This document shows, in pieces, positions 1 to 12,629 of a stretch of 64,000 bases of DNA. Source of the DNA: Onchocerca volvulus (taxonomy: Eukaryota; Nematoda; Chromadorea; Rhabditida; Onchocercidae). Location: the NCBI GenBank assembly GCA_000499405.2, contig HG738139.1, forward strand, positions 3,686,713 to 3,750,712, read 5' to 3'. Below the pieces are notes generated by a model that saw only the letters and a program-made list of their open reading frames with translations, was not told the origin of the DNA and did not search any database. Within the stretch, counting starts at the first letter, position 1; each line of letters begins with the position of its first letter. Made by a program: the position numbers and the translations under genes.

Positions 1-60
1 CAATATATATTCGTTTATTCCATGATAATAATCGAAATCTTTGAAAATTCAACAATATAC

Positions 61-699
61 CTCTAGATTGACCAAATCTGCGATACTTGGTGGTACGGAA
101 GAAATTTTGTTGTGACTTAAAATCAGCCTTCTCAATGCGAGATTGTTGACTAAAACAAAATAAAGATATTGCTTTATCCACAAAACATTCAACATCACAA
201 TGAAAAACTCTAAAAATATCTACTGAATCTGTTCAACGATTAGATGGTCAATCTTGATTGTAAGATTACTCTCAAAAATTTAGAAGATTTAAAAGAAATT
301 TCATAAGTCATAACCTGAAATATATATTTTGGTCCAATAACGAAACTTCAATATTTTAATCAAATAAATCAATACCCACTATATTTTTTTTTTAGAATGA
401 ATTAAATTCAATTAATCGACAGATTAAACATTAATGTTGATGATGATCCTATTATTAGATGCTATGAAAATGAAATAAAATAGATATCAAAGGATGATTT
501 CTATGAACTTAATTATTAAGTTGTAAATAAAACTAAAGCTTCACATAAAAATGGAATGATAAACAAAAGTTTCGAAGAGATAAGAAATAAACTAACATAT
601 GTGAGAAATTTCCTGGAATGAATGTATTCCACGATCGATATGTTCTATTTCTGCACTTGCTTCATCTCGGTTTCGATCTGCTTTACTTATTATCGGCAT
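61..699 (-). CDS. rsu-1: Ras suppressor protein 1 (RSU-1) like, 5' part only
   Basis: Leucine-rich-repeat protein matching RSU1, which in other animals binds PINCH in the integrin-linked IPP adhesion complex. Two exons are visible: 597..699 (ATG at 699, ends phase 1 at a GTTAGT donor) and 61..149 (acceptor TTTTAG, donor GTATAT, ends phase 0). The joined start reads MPIISKADRNRDEASAEIEH, then the DRGI motif that RSU1 proteins carry just before the first repeat, then LRRLILSHNKIS and VPPSIADLVNLE, which are LRR-type repeats close to human RSU1 LVLSHNKL and VPPNIAEL. The gene continues beyond the left edge, so about three quarters of the protein is missing here. It is divergent from the ZMAT2 gene about 2.1 kb away. 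The family call is firm; I did not find a clear trans-splice acceptor next to this ATG. Confidence 0.85.
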
Positions 700-1411
700 T
701 TTGTAATATTTGGAATTCGGAAAAATATGCAAAATTGTAAGTATGATGAAATTAATAATGAAATAAACATTTTCAACAATCTATAAATCAGTCGAATAAT
801 TAAATAACGGATAAAAATAAACTACCATTTACAAAAGTAATAAAATATTAACATACATTTAGTACCATTTTCAAAAAATTCCTAATGACTTATTACAATT
901 TTTCTATATGGAAATTCCTACTGCATTTTAAACTTCAAATAAATCAAATGATTGAATAATGTAAGTTACAAAATGAACGCATTAAAAAAATCAATAATTC
1001 ATATATTTTAACATTAGTGCAAAAATTCTGTAATTCAAGAGCAAATTAAATAACAGTAATATGTTAATATGAAATGAATAAATAGAAGTATTGCTAAATT
1101 TTATTTTAAAAAAGAAATACTGAAGTATTAAATAAATGATTAATTAAAATATGAAACAAATGGAATATATTGGAATTGAAAAATATGAAAATTTGATCAC
1201 AAAAAAAAACTAATTGGCATTTACAGAACAAAAAGAAGTAAAATAAACAACAAACACAGAATGATAAGCTGGAATTTGAGAAGCTAACGTATCCGAACCT
1301 ACGATGAAGCAATTGTTCACGAGGAGAAGAGAAAGGATATATTGATTAATCTCTCTTAGTACTAGCTTCATATTACAACAAAATCATCAACAATTAGAGA
1401 GCTATCTCAAC

Positions 1412-1467
1412 TGATAGCTTATCAACTCAAACAACTTATTGATAGCTTATCAATTCAAACAATTTTC
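1412..1467. repeat. Two-copy tandem repeat, about 28 bp
   Basis: The unit TGATAGCTTATCAACTCAAA occurs near 1412 and again from 1440 with one or two changes. It sits upstream of the rsu-1 start. Confidence 0.7.
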
Positions 1468-2034
1468 ACACTCCTGAAATTGATACATTAATACATGAAA
1501 ATATGTCAAAAATAATAAATTTGTCAAATAACGTCAAAATTTAATTTAAACTTATACTTCGTTACTTATATTTTACACAAATTTTTTTTTTTTTTAATAC
1601 ATATTTTTCACTTGAACCTTTATTTGCATATGTTTATGTATTGTTACATAAATTATTATTTAGATTTTAATTATTTGTTGGATTTGATTTGAAGATTTCC
1701 ATAATTCTTCTATTTTACAAGTATTTCATCGTCAACTTATTTCAAATTAATTTTTAATCTATTATTAGCATTGTTGAATAAAAAATAAGATTAATTTATA
1801 CTTTACTCTTAAATTAACTATTCCTTGTTGTTTCCTCATCATTTGTCATAATTCCTAACACTATTCTATTCCATCAATTTATTCAATTCCGATATATTTT
1901 CGATCTAACAAAAATCCTTTTCAAACTCATTTTTCTCAAAAGTACTCTTACAACATGTTTTATCGATTTCCGTTATATTGCTGCTAAGGAAGAAATAACA
2001 TGCCAAATATCGTTCATTTTATTTTCAATTTAAA

Positions 2035-2205
2035 ATTGTTATCACTTCGATCCTTATCAGTCTCTAAACATCATGCTATTCCGATTCTTATCAATCTTTA
2101 ATCATCTTCCAACGTCATGCTATCTCAATTTTCTAATCATCTTTAACGCCATATTGCTTCGATTCTTATCATTCTCTAATCATCATTGACATTATCCTAT
2201 TTCTA
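2035..2205. repeat. Degenerate minisatellite, units of roughly 35-55 bp
   Basis: Variants of CGATTCTTATCAATCTTTAA followed by CATCATGCTATT recur about four times with heavy drift. This is visual alignment only; the period is irregular. Confidence 0.55.
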
Positions 2206-2552
2206 TTCAATAAAACTTCTCATATTTATCTTACTATCTTAATTGGAAAAAAAACAAATTTCTCATAAATTAATCATCGAAAACAATAATAATCTCAACT
2301 TATCACCACCGGAAAACGAAAGAGATGCGGCATTGTTGACAGAAAAATCTGTCAAGTTTGATGAGCTTAAATAGAGCATTATTTGCTTTTACACGTGTCA
2401 GTAGCGAGTGTTGGAATAGTTTTGTTGGTAAATATATTTTGTATATTCCGTGATAATGCATATTTCACTTTTCCAATAATTGTCCAAAATTTCATTTAAT
2501 TTAATTGTCACATGTGTATCTCACGCAATTCAACATTCTAAAATACTTAGTC

Positions 2553-2625
2553 CAGACGTAATATTTACCTGACGTGATAAACGTAATATTTACCTGACGT
2601 AATAAACGTAAAATTTAATTAATAT
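2553..2625. repeat. Short tandem repeat, about 25 bp, upstream of ZMAT2
   Basis: The block GTAATATTTACCTGACGT followed by RATAAAC is repeated twice, with a third partial copy. It lies about 230 bp upstream of the ZMAT2 start codon, so it could overlap the promoter. Confidence 0.75.
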
Positions 2626-2834
2626 TTACCTTGATAACAAATTTTTCGTATAATTCAAAAATAATATTGCTACAGGCGCGAATTTATAGAATTCATAGAA
2701 TAATTGTATGGATCAATAATTTAATTGAGCCAATAAGTTTCATGATAAGAGAAAGCTTCTTAAAACTACTCAAAATTCCAAAGTTCGCTTATAAGCCTGT
2801 TTTGTTTGTGTAAATGACGACAAAGTATTGCTTT

Positions 2835-2846
2835 TTATTTTTGCAG
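2835..2846 (+). promoter_or_regulatory. Probable spliced-leader acceptor of ZMAT2 mRNA
   Basis: A T-rich tract ending TTTTTGCAG finishes 10 bases before the ATG at 2857, with no upstream exon evident. In nematodes this arrangement marks SL trans-splicing. The inference comes from the motif and its position. Confidence 0.6.
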
Positions 2847-2856
2847 TTTAGTGAAG

Positions 2857-3918
<1,062 letters not shown>

Positions 3919-4271
3919 AATCGAATCTTTCCGATTCTCTTTGCTGCCAGTGTATATGAATTGTTTGAATTATCTTTCTGATGTCATATTCGATAGCCCA
4001 TTTGATTTCCAAATACGACTGAAGATTTCGCTTCTCAAATGATAAGATGGAGATAATTAAATTAATGTTTATCAGTATTACTTCACAAGTTATATCATTT
4101 ATATTCACTGTTAATGCGCCTGAAAACAAGTAAATCCGGTGAATTTGAACAGTAGACTTTCAAAGTAAAGTTGTTGAATTTTGACCAAAACTTATAAACT
4201 GTTTATTGATGTTGAAATTTCTCTATGTCATTTGGATTTTTATTATATCATTTAGTTTTTTTTTTGAAATG

Positions 4272-4277
4272 AATAAA
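4272..4277 (+). terminator. Candidate poly(A) signal of ZMAT2
   Basis: AATAAA about 350 bases after the ZMAT2 stop and before the acceptor of the next gene. The cleavage site is not identified. Confidence 0.4.
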
Positions 4278-4470
4278 CTGATGGAATTCCTCGTTATATT
4301 TACGTTTCACATATTACTGTTTCTTCGGCTTCAGTAAGTTGGGAATATTTTCCGTTGTCTCTGAAATATTGTCTCTGGAATATTTGTTTTCTCTGAAAAC
4401 ATTTCTAAACTAATATAATTATCTTGTCTGTTGCTATTTTACAATCGAGAATAGAATTTAGGAGATGTTT

Positions 4471-4482
4471 CATGTTTTTCAG
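4471..4482 (+). promoter_or_regulatory. Probable trans-splice acceptor of the OST3/OST6 gene
   Basis: TTTTTCAG ends at 4482, 21 bases before the ATG at 4504. As the downstream gene of a same-strand pair, it could receive a spliced leader from a polycistronic precursor. Confidence 0.5.
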
Positions 4483-4503
4483 AATACGTGGATTATTTTA
4501 TGA

Positions 4504-6480
4504 ATGTCTATAAAGGGTGTGTCAACTATGCAGTTGATAATATTTCTTGCAATCTTGGGAATAACTTATAGCCAGAAAGGGATATATTTGGATGAAAAAA
4601 TCAAGAATTTACAGGTTAGTTCATTGTGCAATGTGCGGAAATGTCCATTTTTTCTTTGGAAAGATATTCAAAAAGCCAAAAAATTGCTGATTCATTCGTT
4701 TACAGGAATGGATGTACAGAAGACCATTGATCAATTTGAATGCGGATCGATGGAAGACGTATGTACGAAGTGCTCCACGCAATTACTCTATGCTTGTGAT
4801 GTTTACGGCACTTTCTCCAAATGTTAATTGTGCAATATGCAAGTGAGAATTTCATTATTTGAACGATTGAAAAGTTTCGGTATTCTATTTAATGTTTTAG
4901 AAGAGTGTTTTGGAATGTTGTCAGATGCTCTTATTTCGGTGGGCAAAGTTGCCTACCATTATCAAATAATCTTTTATGCCATTCCAGATCCGCATATGAC
5001 GAATTTTATATATTGGCGAATTCGTATCGTTATGCATATTCAGAATTGAAAGCTCTGTACTTTGCAATTATTGATTATAATGAATCTCCAGAAATCTTCC
5101 AACAAATGAATCTCAACGTAGCACCAGTACTTTTTCATTTTCCATCAAAAGGTACCAAAAAAAGAGCTGATCAAATGGATTTTGAACGGCAAGGTTTTGA
5201 TGCCGATAGTATGGCGAAATTTGTTTTTGAACGAACAGATATACAGGTTTGTTTTTTAAGTTGTATTTTTTAAAGAAATTCTTTCAGTACTTTTTATTGA
5301 TTATGACGCATATTCGCATATCATAATAGTTTCATCCATAATCCTGTTCAATATCAAGTATGCTTTTTGTCTATTTCTGAACTTAAATTACTTCTGAAGA
5401 AATAATCGGGAAAGTTATCTCTAAATCTAGGTTTTGGTCCAAACTTTTGGCGAAGTTTCTACTAATTTTGAGGAATAGAAAGGGAAGGAAGTTGCAATTT
5501 GATTGAACATGTTTTGCTGGGAGGTAGTGATATTAATTGATTGTCTTTAAAGGGAAAAATTAAAAGTTTTATTATTCTTTTTTTTTCTAGATTCGCGTTC
5601 TTCGTCCACCAAGCTATGCAGCACCAGCGATTGTTTTGTTGTTAGCAATGCTTGTATTAGGGTTATTGTATATGCGTAGAAATAATCTCGACTTCCTGTA
5701 CAATCGTACAAGTTGGGCATTAATCAGTCTTTGTATTGTATTTGCGTTTATGAGCGGACAAATGTGGAATCATATTCATAGCCCCCCGTTTGTCATGACC
5801 AATCCGCACACTCGTGAAACAAGTTTCATTCATGGTTCTACACAATATCAGGTATATTTCTTCTTTATTTCTAAATTCAAATTTTATCTGGAAAATTATC
5901 GAAAAAGCTATCTCTAAAGTTGTGACTTTTTCTGAAATTTATATTAGTATTGAAAGGCAAGAAGTGAATGAGGGAAACAATTATCTTACAATTAGAATTC
6001 TGAATGGAAAGAAGAAAGTTAAGATAAAATTGGGAAATTAAGGTTTGTATAAAAATATTCATTTAGGATTTTCATGTTAATCATCTATATCTTCTGTTCT
6101 ATAGCTTTTCCATTGCTAAGCATACAATTGTTATTCAATTATTGTAAAACTACAGCTCGTAGCAGAAACATATTTGGTTGCGATATTATATGCAGCAGTA
6201 ACAGCTGGTTTCATCCTGATGAATGATGCGGCAGACGGTAAAGGTGATTGTGGACGACGGCGGAGTGAGTCATTATTTAATCAAAATATTTGAAAATCCT
6301 GTTTTAGAAAAGAAATTTGTATTTTATTGGCTTATTAAATTAGTTTTTATTAAACACTTATCACAATTTTCAGTTATGGTATTCGTTGGTCTCGGATTAG
6401 TGGTTGTATTCTTTAGCTTATTGCTTTCTATATTTCGAAGTAAATATCAGGGATATCCATACAGCTTCCTGTTTCATTAA
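4504..6480 (+). CDS. Oligosaccharyltransferase subunit OST3/OST6 (MagT1/TUSC3)
   Basis: Lumenal thioredoxin-like, four-pass subunit of the STT3B-type oligosaccharyltransferase in the ER, which forms mixed disulphides with substrates to help N-glycosylation (family knowledge). Six exons: 4504..4614, 4706..4842, 4988..5246, 5591..5851, 6156..6264, 6374..6480; 327 residues (human MagT1 335). There is a signal peptide ([16 protein letters not shown] from the second ATG at 4528), then the thioredoxin domain with WMYRRPLI and [14 protein letters not shown], and an intact CXXC (CAIC, residues 79-82). The block [20 protein letters not shown] opens the membrane region; [13 protein letters not shown] and [14 protein letters not shown] are family signatures. 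Splicing removes the in-frame stop that would end exon 2. Either ATG, 4504 or 4528, could start it. Confidence 0.95.
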
Positions 6481-6780
6481 TAAGAAGGGTTTTATATATC
6501 GATAATTTGTTTTCTGGGATCATGATAAAAATGTCCCTTTTTTTTTTGTTATATGAATAAGAAGCGATTATTGTTAGTTTACCAGCTTCATCTATTTTAC
6601 TATAACTGTACAGGAATAGATTTCAATCCAATTTTATTATCATTTTATTTGTTATATAAGCTTAAATCTATTGTTAAATTGCTTCCTCACCGTTACATTT
6701 GTATTATTTTCTTTGTTCCCACCAAATAAACATTTGTCACGCTGACATATAAACAGTATAAATGAAACATCAAAAATAGT

Positions 6781-6920
6781 ATTTTTCGAATTTTATGATT
6801 TTTTGTTGTAACATTGGCAAAATTGGCAGACTGAACAAGTAGTTCCAGAAATTTTTCGAATTTTATGACTTTTTGTTGTAACATTGGCAAAATTGGCAGA
6901 CTGAACAAGTAGTTCCAGAA
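6781..6920. repeat. Perfect head-to-tail 70-bp duplication
   Basis: 6781-6850 and 6851-6920 are identical except for one base (TGATT versus TGACT). Such low divergence implies a recent duplication or a collapsed/expanded assembly repeat. Confidence 0.95.
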
Positions 6921-7199
6921 CCTCCTGGAAAATGTTAGGCCCATAGAAACGGAAAAGCTTTATCCCTTATCGATTTTGGCTCTGATTGATTTTTTGGATA
7001 CATCTGGGAAGGTTTTAGATTCGTGAGTAATGCTTTTCTACTATTTAAAATAGAATTTTCAGCGTTACATTGAGACTCGGAAATTTACATGTCATTTGCC
7101 CAGAAACTAGGATATTATGATGCGAATCTTTAACAATCAGACTATAAAGAGAGAAATTTTTCATTTTTTTAATGGTTTTCAAAATCTTTTTTGAAGAAT

Positions 7200-7265
7200 A
7201 GTGATATCTAATATAATTCAGTGATAATTCAATATAGTGATAATTCAAGCTATAGTGATAATTCA
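7200..7265. repeat. Short tandem repeat, about 18 bp, three copies
   Basis: ATAGTGATAATTCAAGCT-like units follow each other three times with small changes. Confidence 0.75.
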
Positions 7266-7720
7266 AGCTCTAATATCAACAATTTAATACGTTGCTAAAT
7301 GTACGATATGCAAAATACCGCCCCATAACAAGCGCAAGGATGACATATGTATTCATTTTCTTAATCCAGAGAATATTACTGCAAAAGATATTGCAAAAGC
7401 AGAATTTATAGGAAAGTTAAGAAAACAATGCAATAAAGAAATCAAAATCAGGATTACCTAGTTCAACGAAATGTTGCAAAGCTCAACATTATAATTCCAC
7501 TTCATTCAATTTTCTGAAATTTTATTTTATGTCAAAATTAAAGAAGTTAGCGACTACTTGCAATGCAATGATTTCAAAAGCAGTAAAGTGAAAAAAATAA
7601 ATTAAATAAGAATAAGATTCTGGTTTATGTATCTCTTCAATTAAAAATTAATTGTTAAGCCATAAAGTCAAAAAACACATATATGTCGTAATTTTTAATA
7701 TAATGATGATAAGAAGAATT

Positions 7721-7726
7721 TTTATT
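7721..7726 (-). terminator. Candidate poly(A) signal of ACBD6-like gene
   Basis: AATAAA on the minus strand about 95 bases beyond the stop codon at 7819-7821. Confidence 0.5.
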
Positions 7727-7818
7727 GCAAAAAAATAATTTTATAGGAATCCACTACTCTAAAAGCCCGTATTTGAATAATCAAGTGCTTTTCAGCAATA
7801 ATGAAGAATTTTTCACTT

Positions 7819-10336
7819 TTAGGACTTCGGTCCTCCTTCCAGAAGGGCATCTTCCAGCATTCTCCTAATATTTGTATCACTGACAATATCCAACGGACAA
7901 TTTCCTTCAAAATCAGCTATCGTTGGATCAGCACCTTTCTTGAGCAAAAAATCCACTACAGATCGATGGGAACATGAAACGGCTACAATAGCTTGGTTAA
8001 ATAATACTGAAAGATTTTAACTAATAGATGGACATGGAAAAGCTATAACTTACGTGAAACATGGTCCAAAATACTCATCATCTTTATTTTATAAATTCTT
8101 AAAGGATAGTTACCTTTGCGAGATCAAATATGCGAAATTGTCGTTATCACCCTCAAATATATCACACTATTTTCCTTCCCATAGCATATCATGAAATCCC
8201 AACTCGCTTCTTGTTTGATTAACTAAGGGTATTTCGTTCCTTTTTTTACTATTAAAATAATAACCGTAATGCAACGGCGTTTGTCCACTGTAATCTTGAA
8301 TATTAACATCAGCTCCAGCATCGACAAGAAAATCAACAAGTTCTAGTCGTCCACGATCGGAAGCCCAATGTAGTGCACTTAACTGAAAATCATTCAAATT
8401 AAACTGCGAGAAGTGAGTTATCTTAATGTTTAAATTGAAAAGTGTGCAAAGAGAAAAATGGCACTAAAAAATCAGCACAGGTAAAGTCGATTCAAAACAT
8501 ATATTTTCCAAAGACTTATCATGATAAAAGTAAATTTCTTCTCTCTGGAATTCCCATCTGTGTTTTTGCTTATTACATATCATGGAAAAAGTTGACTACA
8601 GGGGGAAGAAAAAGGGATAAAACTGATTTTAAAGACAGATCGGATATTTATCAGAGATAAAATATAATTGACAAGTTCGCTTTTTGCAAAATGAATGAAT
8701 ATAGTTACTTGATTCTCATCGTTTCCATTCAAAAGTCCTAAATTGCCAGCTAAAAGACTTCTTAGTTTCTCGATATTGCCTTCATCTAAGGCAGCAAACC
8801 ATTCTATCTGTTCCAAACTCAAGCCAGATGATTCTGTCTGTAAAACAACAAAAAAGTATGACATGAATTTTGCCAACCGATGAACACGATCAGCAACATA
8901 TTTCAATCATATTGATATATAATTTCATTTGATTCACACCAGAAAAGGAATAAATTGCGATTCACTCTTATAACCAGAATTCTATATGAAGCAAAATCAA
9001 AACAATAAAGTGTAGAAGAAAACATGATGATCAAAGATAACTGAAAATTACTAAAACTTTTGATTGGTGAATGAAATAGAATGGAAGCTCAAAAAAAGAA
9101 AAAAAAGGAAAATTAAAAATCTGCAATGAAAACAAATTGATAAACCGAGTAACAAATGAATGGATAAAGATCGAAATAGCAATGCGAATTGATAAAATGA
9201 AAGCTGGAAAATTTACAGTTTATTTTCATTTAAAATGATGAAAACCACCGTGGGATTGCGAATAGCAAAGATTTTATACTGAATTAAGGATGAAAAAACT
9301 TGAAAACTTAATAAATCTAAAGTTCAACTAAAATAGATTTAGCATTAATATCAGAAAAATAAAATAAAATAATTCCTTTTCATAGAACAATAAAGTCCTC
9401 ATTTATATATTCAAATCCACGATAAATCTAAGTAATCTCACTTCGGTAGATTCTGCATCTGCCATTGTGCTCGGTCTGACACCAAAACGAATATGATAAG
9501 TTTCGTTTGCATCCCAACCAAGATTGAGTTCAACAAGCTTTGCAACATACTGTCTCATAGCTTCCGCTCTTGACATATTGCTCAGTGCTGACCAAGCATC
9601 GAATTTTTCACGATTAATAACATCATATATTCTCGGCCTCTTACTCGGATCTATTATGATTAAAATTAAAGTAAGCATCAAAAAAAATTTCATGTTTAGA
9701 ATAATTTGTGGTGATTTTAATATAGCATTACTTTACCAATGACGGTGCAGTTATTTGTACATATAAATATATCGTCATTGGTATAAGTAATGCTTTATTA
9801 AAATTACTACAAATTTTTCCCATAACCTATAAAATATTAATAGCATTCGAAGTTCTGAGAAATAATTTGTGAAGTTGAAGAATCAAAACGAATGACTAGC
9901 GCAGTGCTCAGAGGAAAAATATTAAGTTAATCTTGGGACTTTAAAAATTTGGGAAGCTTCAAAATCTCACATGAAAAAGAATATGCGAATCTTTTCATGC
10001 TATCCATAAGAAATATTCCATTATATAAATAAGTTTAATTCTGTATTCTTTATACAAACAATTAATTGGCAAAATATTCTGAAGTTCGAAACTTATCAAT
10101 GTTATTCAAAAAAGAAACTGACCAGCCTTCCCATGTGTAATAAGTTTATATCGAGCATAAAAATATATTTGGTCTTCACGTGAGACTAGACCATCATTAA
10201 ATGCAATAGGTAAATAAGTACAGGCAGAAGCGAATTCTGCTGCAAGTTTTTCGCTGATTTCTTCTTCCGGTTGTTGTTCTTCACCTTCACTATTAGAACT
10301 ACCGGATGTCCATTTTAACAATTGATAAACGAACAT
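7819..10336 (-). CDS. acbd-6: ACBD6-like acyl-CoA-binding and ankyrin-repeat protein
   Basis: Binds acyl-CoA through an N-terminal ACB domain and carries C-terminal ankyrin repeats, as in human ACBD6 (282 residues; this one 277). Five exons, in order: 10123..10336, 9442..9650, 8709..8837, 8265..8382, 7819..7982. ACB hallmarks: EKLAAEFASACTYLP, FYARYKLITHG and FDAWSALSNMSRAEAMRQYV. Ankyrin repeats run from about residue 165: WFAALDEGNIEKLRSLL, ALHWASDRGRLELVDFLVDAGADVN (split), then TPLHYAVSCSHRSVVDFLL followed by KKGADP. The last acceptor is ambiguous: three AGs lie in frame (see findings); I chose TTGTAG because it restores the canonical ankyrin spacing. The ATG directly follows a TTTGCAG acceptor, so trans-splicing is likely. 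The BOLA2-like gene lies upstream on the same strand. Confidence 0.92.
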
Positions 10337-10346
10337 CCTGCAAATA
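10337..10346 (-). promoter_or_regulatory. Trans-splice acceptor at the ACBD6-like start codon
   Basis: On the minus strand TATTTGCAG is followed by GATG, leaving one base between acceptor and start codon. This fixes the start and leaves almost no 5' UTR apart from a spliced leader. Confidence 0.65.
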
Positions 10347-11134
10347 TTTACAATAACTTTTTCAGAAAGAACAATCTTCAGAATAACAGGAGAAAAACGC
10401 TTGACAAAAGTAACAGCACCGTCAGCGCATCACTTTCCAAAATATTTATGCACTTTAATCCTACCTTTCAAAAATCATCTATTTCACACTATTTTATCGA
10501 GAAATAGAAAACTGCCAATAGAATTAAAACTGCTCAGTCATTCAATCCTCAGTTCTCGGATTATATGACCTCTACATTGGACATATATGAAGAACACTTT
10601 CTAAGGAAATGTTCAAAATGCTAATCATTAAATCATTAGTTCGAAACCAGATTATTTCTAACTAATAATGGAGACTAGATCATTAAAAAATTGAATACTT
10701 GAAGAATGACAAGTCATTTCAAACACAAAAATATACTAAAATCTTTCATACAAATCATTAAAACATCATCAGACATATTAAGAACAATTAAAAGTTGATT
10801 TTAAAGACAACAATAAAAATAACCCTTCCTCAGTGACAATGAATAATAACGTTTATAGAAAGTTTACTACATTTCATTAATCAGTAATCTTTGACCTATT
10901 CGGTCTTTTCTTTAAATACTACATTGTTGTATTATAAATAAAATCAATAAACAAAACAGGAAAGTGTTAGTAAAGCCGTGAAAATTTTCAACTGAAAAAC
11001 GACCGTCGATGCCAATCTAATTGTTCCCAATTTTCAGTATATCCTGAAAATAAGATGATAAAATTGCTATTACAAATCATCTGGAAAAATATTACAACAT
11101 ACTCTTTTAGATTTCATTTGAAATTATAGCAAAC
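10347..11134. other. Spacer between BOLA2-like and ACBD6-like genes
   Basis: About 800 bp with nothing coding that I recognise. It separates two same-strand genes and would be intercistronic if they form an operon. Confidence 0.55.
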
Positions 11135-12305
11135 TCACGTCTTTTTCTTTTCGCTTTCATCTATTGCTGTCCATTTTTCATGTGTATAAGTTTTGATTTC
11201 TAGTGCATGTATTGCTTGCATTTCTTCCTTCAGAACATCATATACCAATCTATAATCAATTCAAAACTTATATTACGTCAAATAGTATATCAAATATAGA
11301 TCAGCTTTAAGGCAAAGTACTTTTCCATTCATAGAATTTGTTTTAACAAATTCATAGAATAAATTTCTTGCAAAATCAGTAATTTTTATGGTACCATTAT
11401 GAGAATATCCGTTAAAATTTCTCTGCTTGAAAGATTGCATTCTCCGTAATAATTCAGAAAGCGACCATTCATACAATAACTTAAATCGTAATTAATAAGA
11501 AAAATTAACAATGCCAAATATTTATAATTACCGATGTGATGCCAAAGTCGTTTTGTTGTCAAAGCTATCAGAAACAATAACCAGACGAAATTTCAGTCCA
11601 CATCCATCACTGAAATCTTCGATATCCTAAAAAAGAATTTGCGAACTGCCTTGTTACAATCTTCACTTTTCATTTATTTCATGGAACTAAGAAAGAATGT
11701 AGTTATTGCATTAATCCTTACTAGCTTTCAATTAACAGTTTGTTAAAAATGCTTGGTTTTTTAAATATTATTTTTAATGTTACTTCAATATTAATATGTA
11801 AAAATTTAATATCCAAACTAGCCTATTCATTAGTATTATTTATATTCGAGAAGCTTGATGAGAAGTATTACGACATATTCATTATTTCATTATAACTGAA
11901 GTTTCTTACTGATACTATTTCAATATATTTTTATCAATTAAAGGAACATTCTGAATTTCAATCTATATTCCATGATTAAGGCAAATAAGATTAATTAAGT
12001 GCAACCTACTAAATGAGATGGCTTCAATGCGATTTCCAATTTCTTCCGTATCGTTGCTTCCATATTATTAATCACTTTCAACAACTATAAAATGGATTGA
12101 TTATAAGTGTAAGAATACATCTCAAATTGAGGTCAATACTTTGTCCCAGTTTAACAATCGAATATTTTCCACATGCGCTTCTTTCAAAACTATTTTCATC
12201 TTTTACACTGCCAATTTCATATAATAATTGCATATTAATACGTGCATCAGTGAATAGTAAGTTTAAGCAATCGATTTAATACGTTCTTACCAACTGCTTT
12301 GACAT
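11135..12305 (-). CDS. bola-2: BolA-like protein, BOLA2 type
   Basis: BolA proteins partner monothiol glutaredoxins in iron-sulphur cluster handling in the cytosol (BOLA2 class). Exons: 12291..12305, 12010..12084, 11532..11626, 11135..11249, giving 99 residues. Without the first exon the ATG at 12063 gives 87 residues, close to human BOLA2 (86). The family core is clear: IEDFSDGCGLKFRLVIVSDSF, ASHRLVYDVLKEEMQAIHAL (the HRLV helix with invariant His) and a terminal KTYTHEKW. The upstream exon reads MSKQL and has a consensus GTAAGA donor; its phase continues the frame exactly, so the longer form is plausible but unproven. The donor of exon 2 is GTAGGT, chosen to match the EHVEVED-like alignment. 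Stop TGA at 11135-11137. Confidence 0.88.
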
Positions 12306-12629
12306 TTTGAATAACAATCTTGTGTATATCAGATGACACCATATCAAGTGCTGTTTTGAACAAATGTACTAAATTGTAAAACAAATGCACTAAATTGTTT
12401 CTTTTTTTTTTTTTTTTGTGAAAAAATTGGGAAACGATCGTGCGAAGCGTGCATTCATTGCTATTACCGATGAAATATATTTGTAGGAATTTGTAGTGAC
12501 TATCTACAACGAAAGTAGGAAGCCAACTTTATGATAAATTTGTCCTTTCACTTTGAAAGTTCGCATGAATTGAATTGTTATGATTTCTGCACCAAAAAAC
12601 ATCACTTAAATGAGTTGTATTTCCTGATG
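12306..12629. other. Upstream region of BOLA2-like gene
   Basis: Possible 5' UTR and promoter of the BOLA2-like gene. A separate minus-strand ATG (about 12350) would open a 22-codon frame if the upstream exon is transcribed. A short duplicated element (ACAAATGTACTAAATTGT and ACAAATGCACTAAATTGT) sits around 12360-12400, next to a 17-base T run. Confidence 0.45.

Larger units (their letters stand above)
700..2856. other. Divergent intergenic region rsu-1 / ZMAT2
   Basis: No convincing gene. It should hold the promoters of both divergent genes. It contains three small repeat blocks (around 1412-1466, 2035-2205 and 2553-2625, listed separately) and T-rich tracts. Short open frames here have no coding-like composition. 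Confidence 0.6.
6481..7818. other. Convergent intergenic region
   Basis: Lies between the 3' ends of the OST3-like (+) and ACBD6-like (-) genes. It holds a 70-bp tandem duplication (6781-6920), a short tandem repeat (7200-7265), an AATAAA at 6725-6730 (+) and TTTATT at 7721-7726 (AATAAA on -), and a small open frame with coding-like codons around 7288-7460 (see findings). No established gene. Confidence 0.6.

Noticed and set aside
1106..1312. Phe/Cys-rich minus-strand open frame
   Set aside because: Composition reflects poly-A/T runs; no splice structure linking it to rsu-1.
2631..2813. 60-codon open frame upstream of ZMAT2
   Set aside because: AT-rich, no family resemblance, and it lies before the strong acceptor that starts the real gene.
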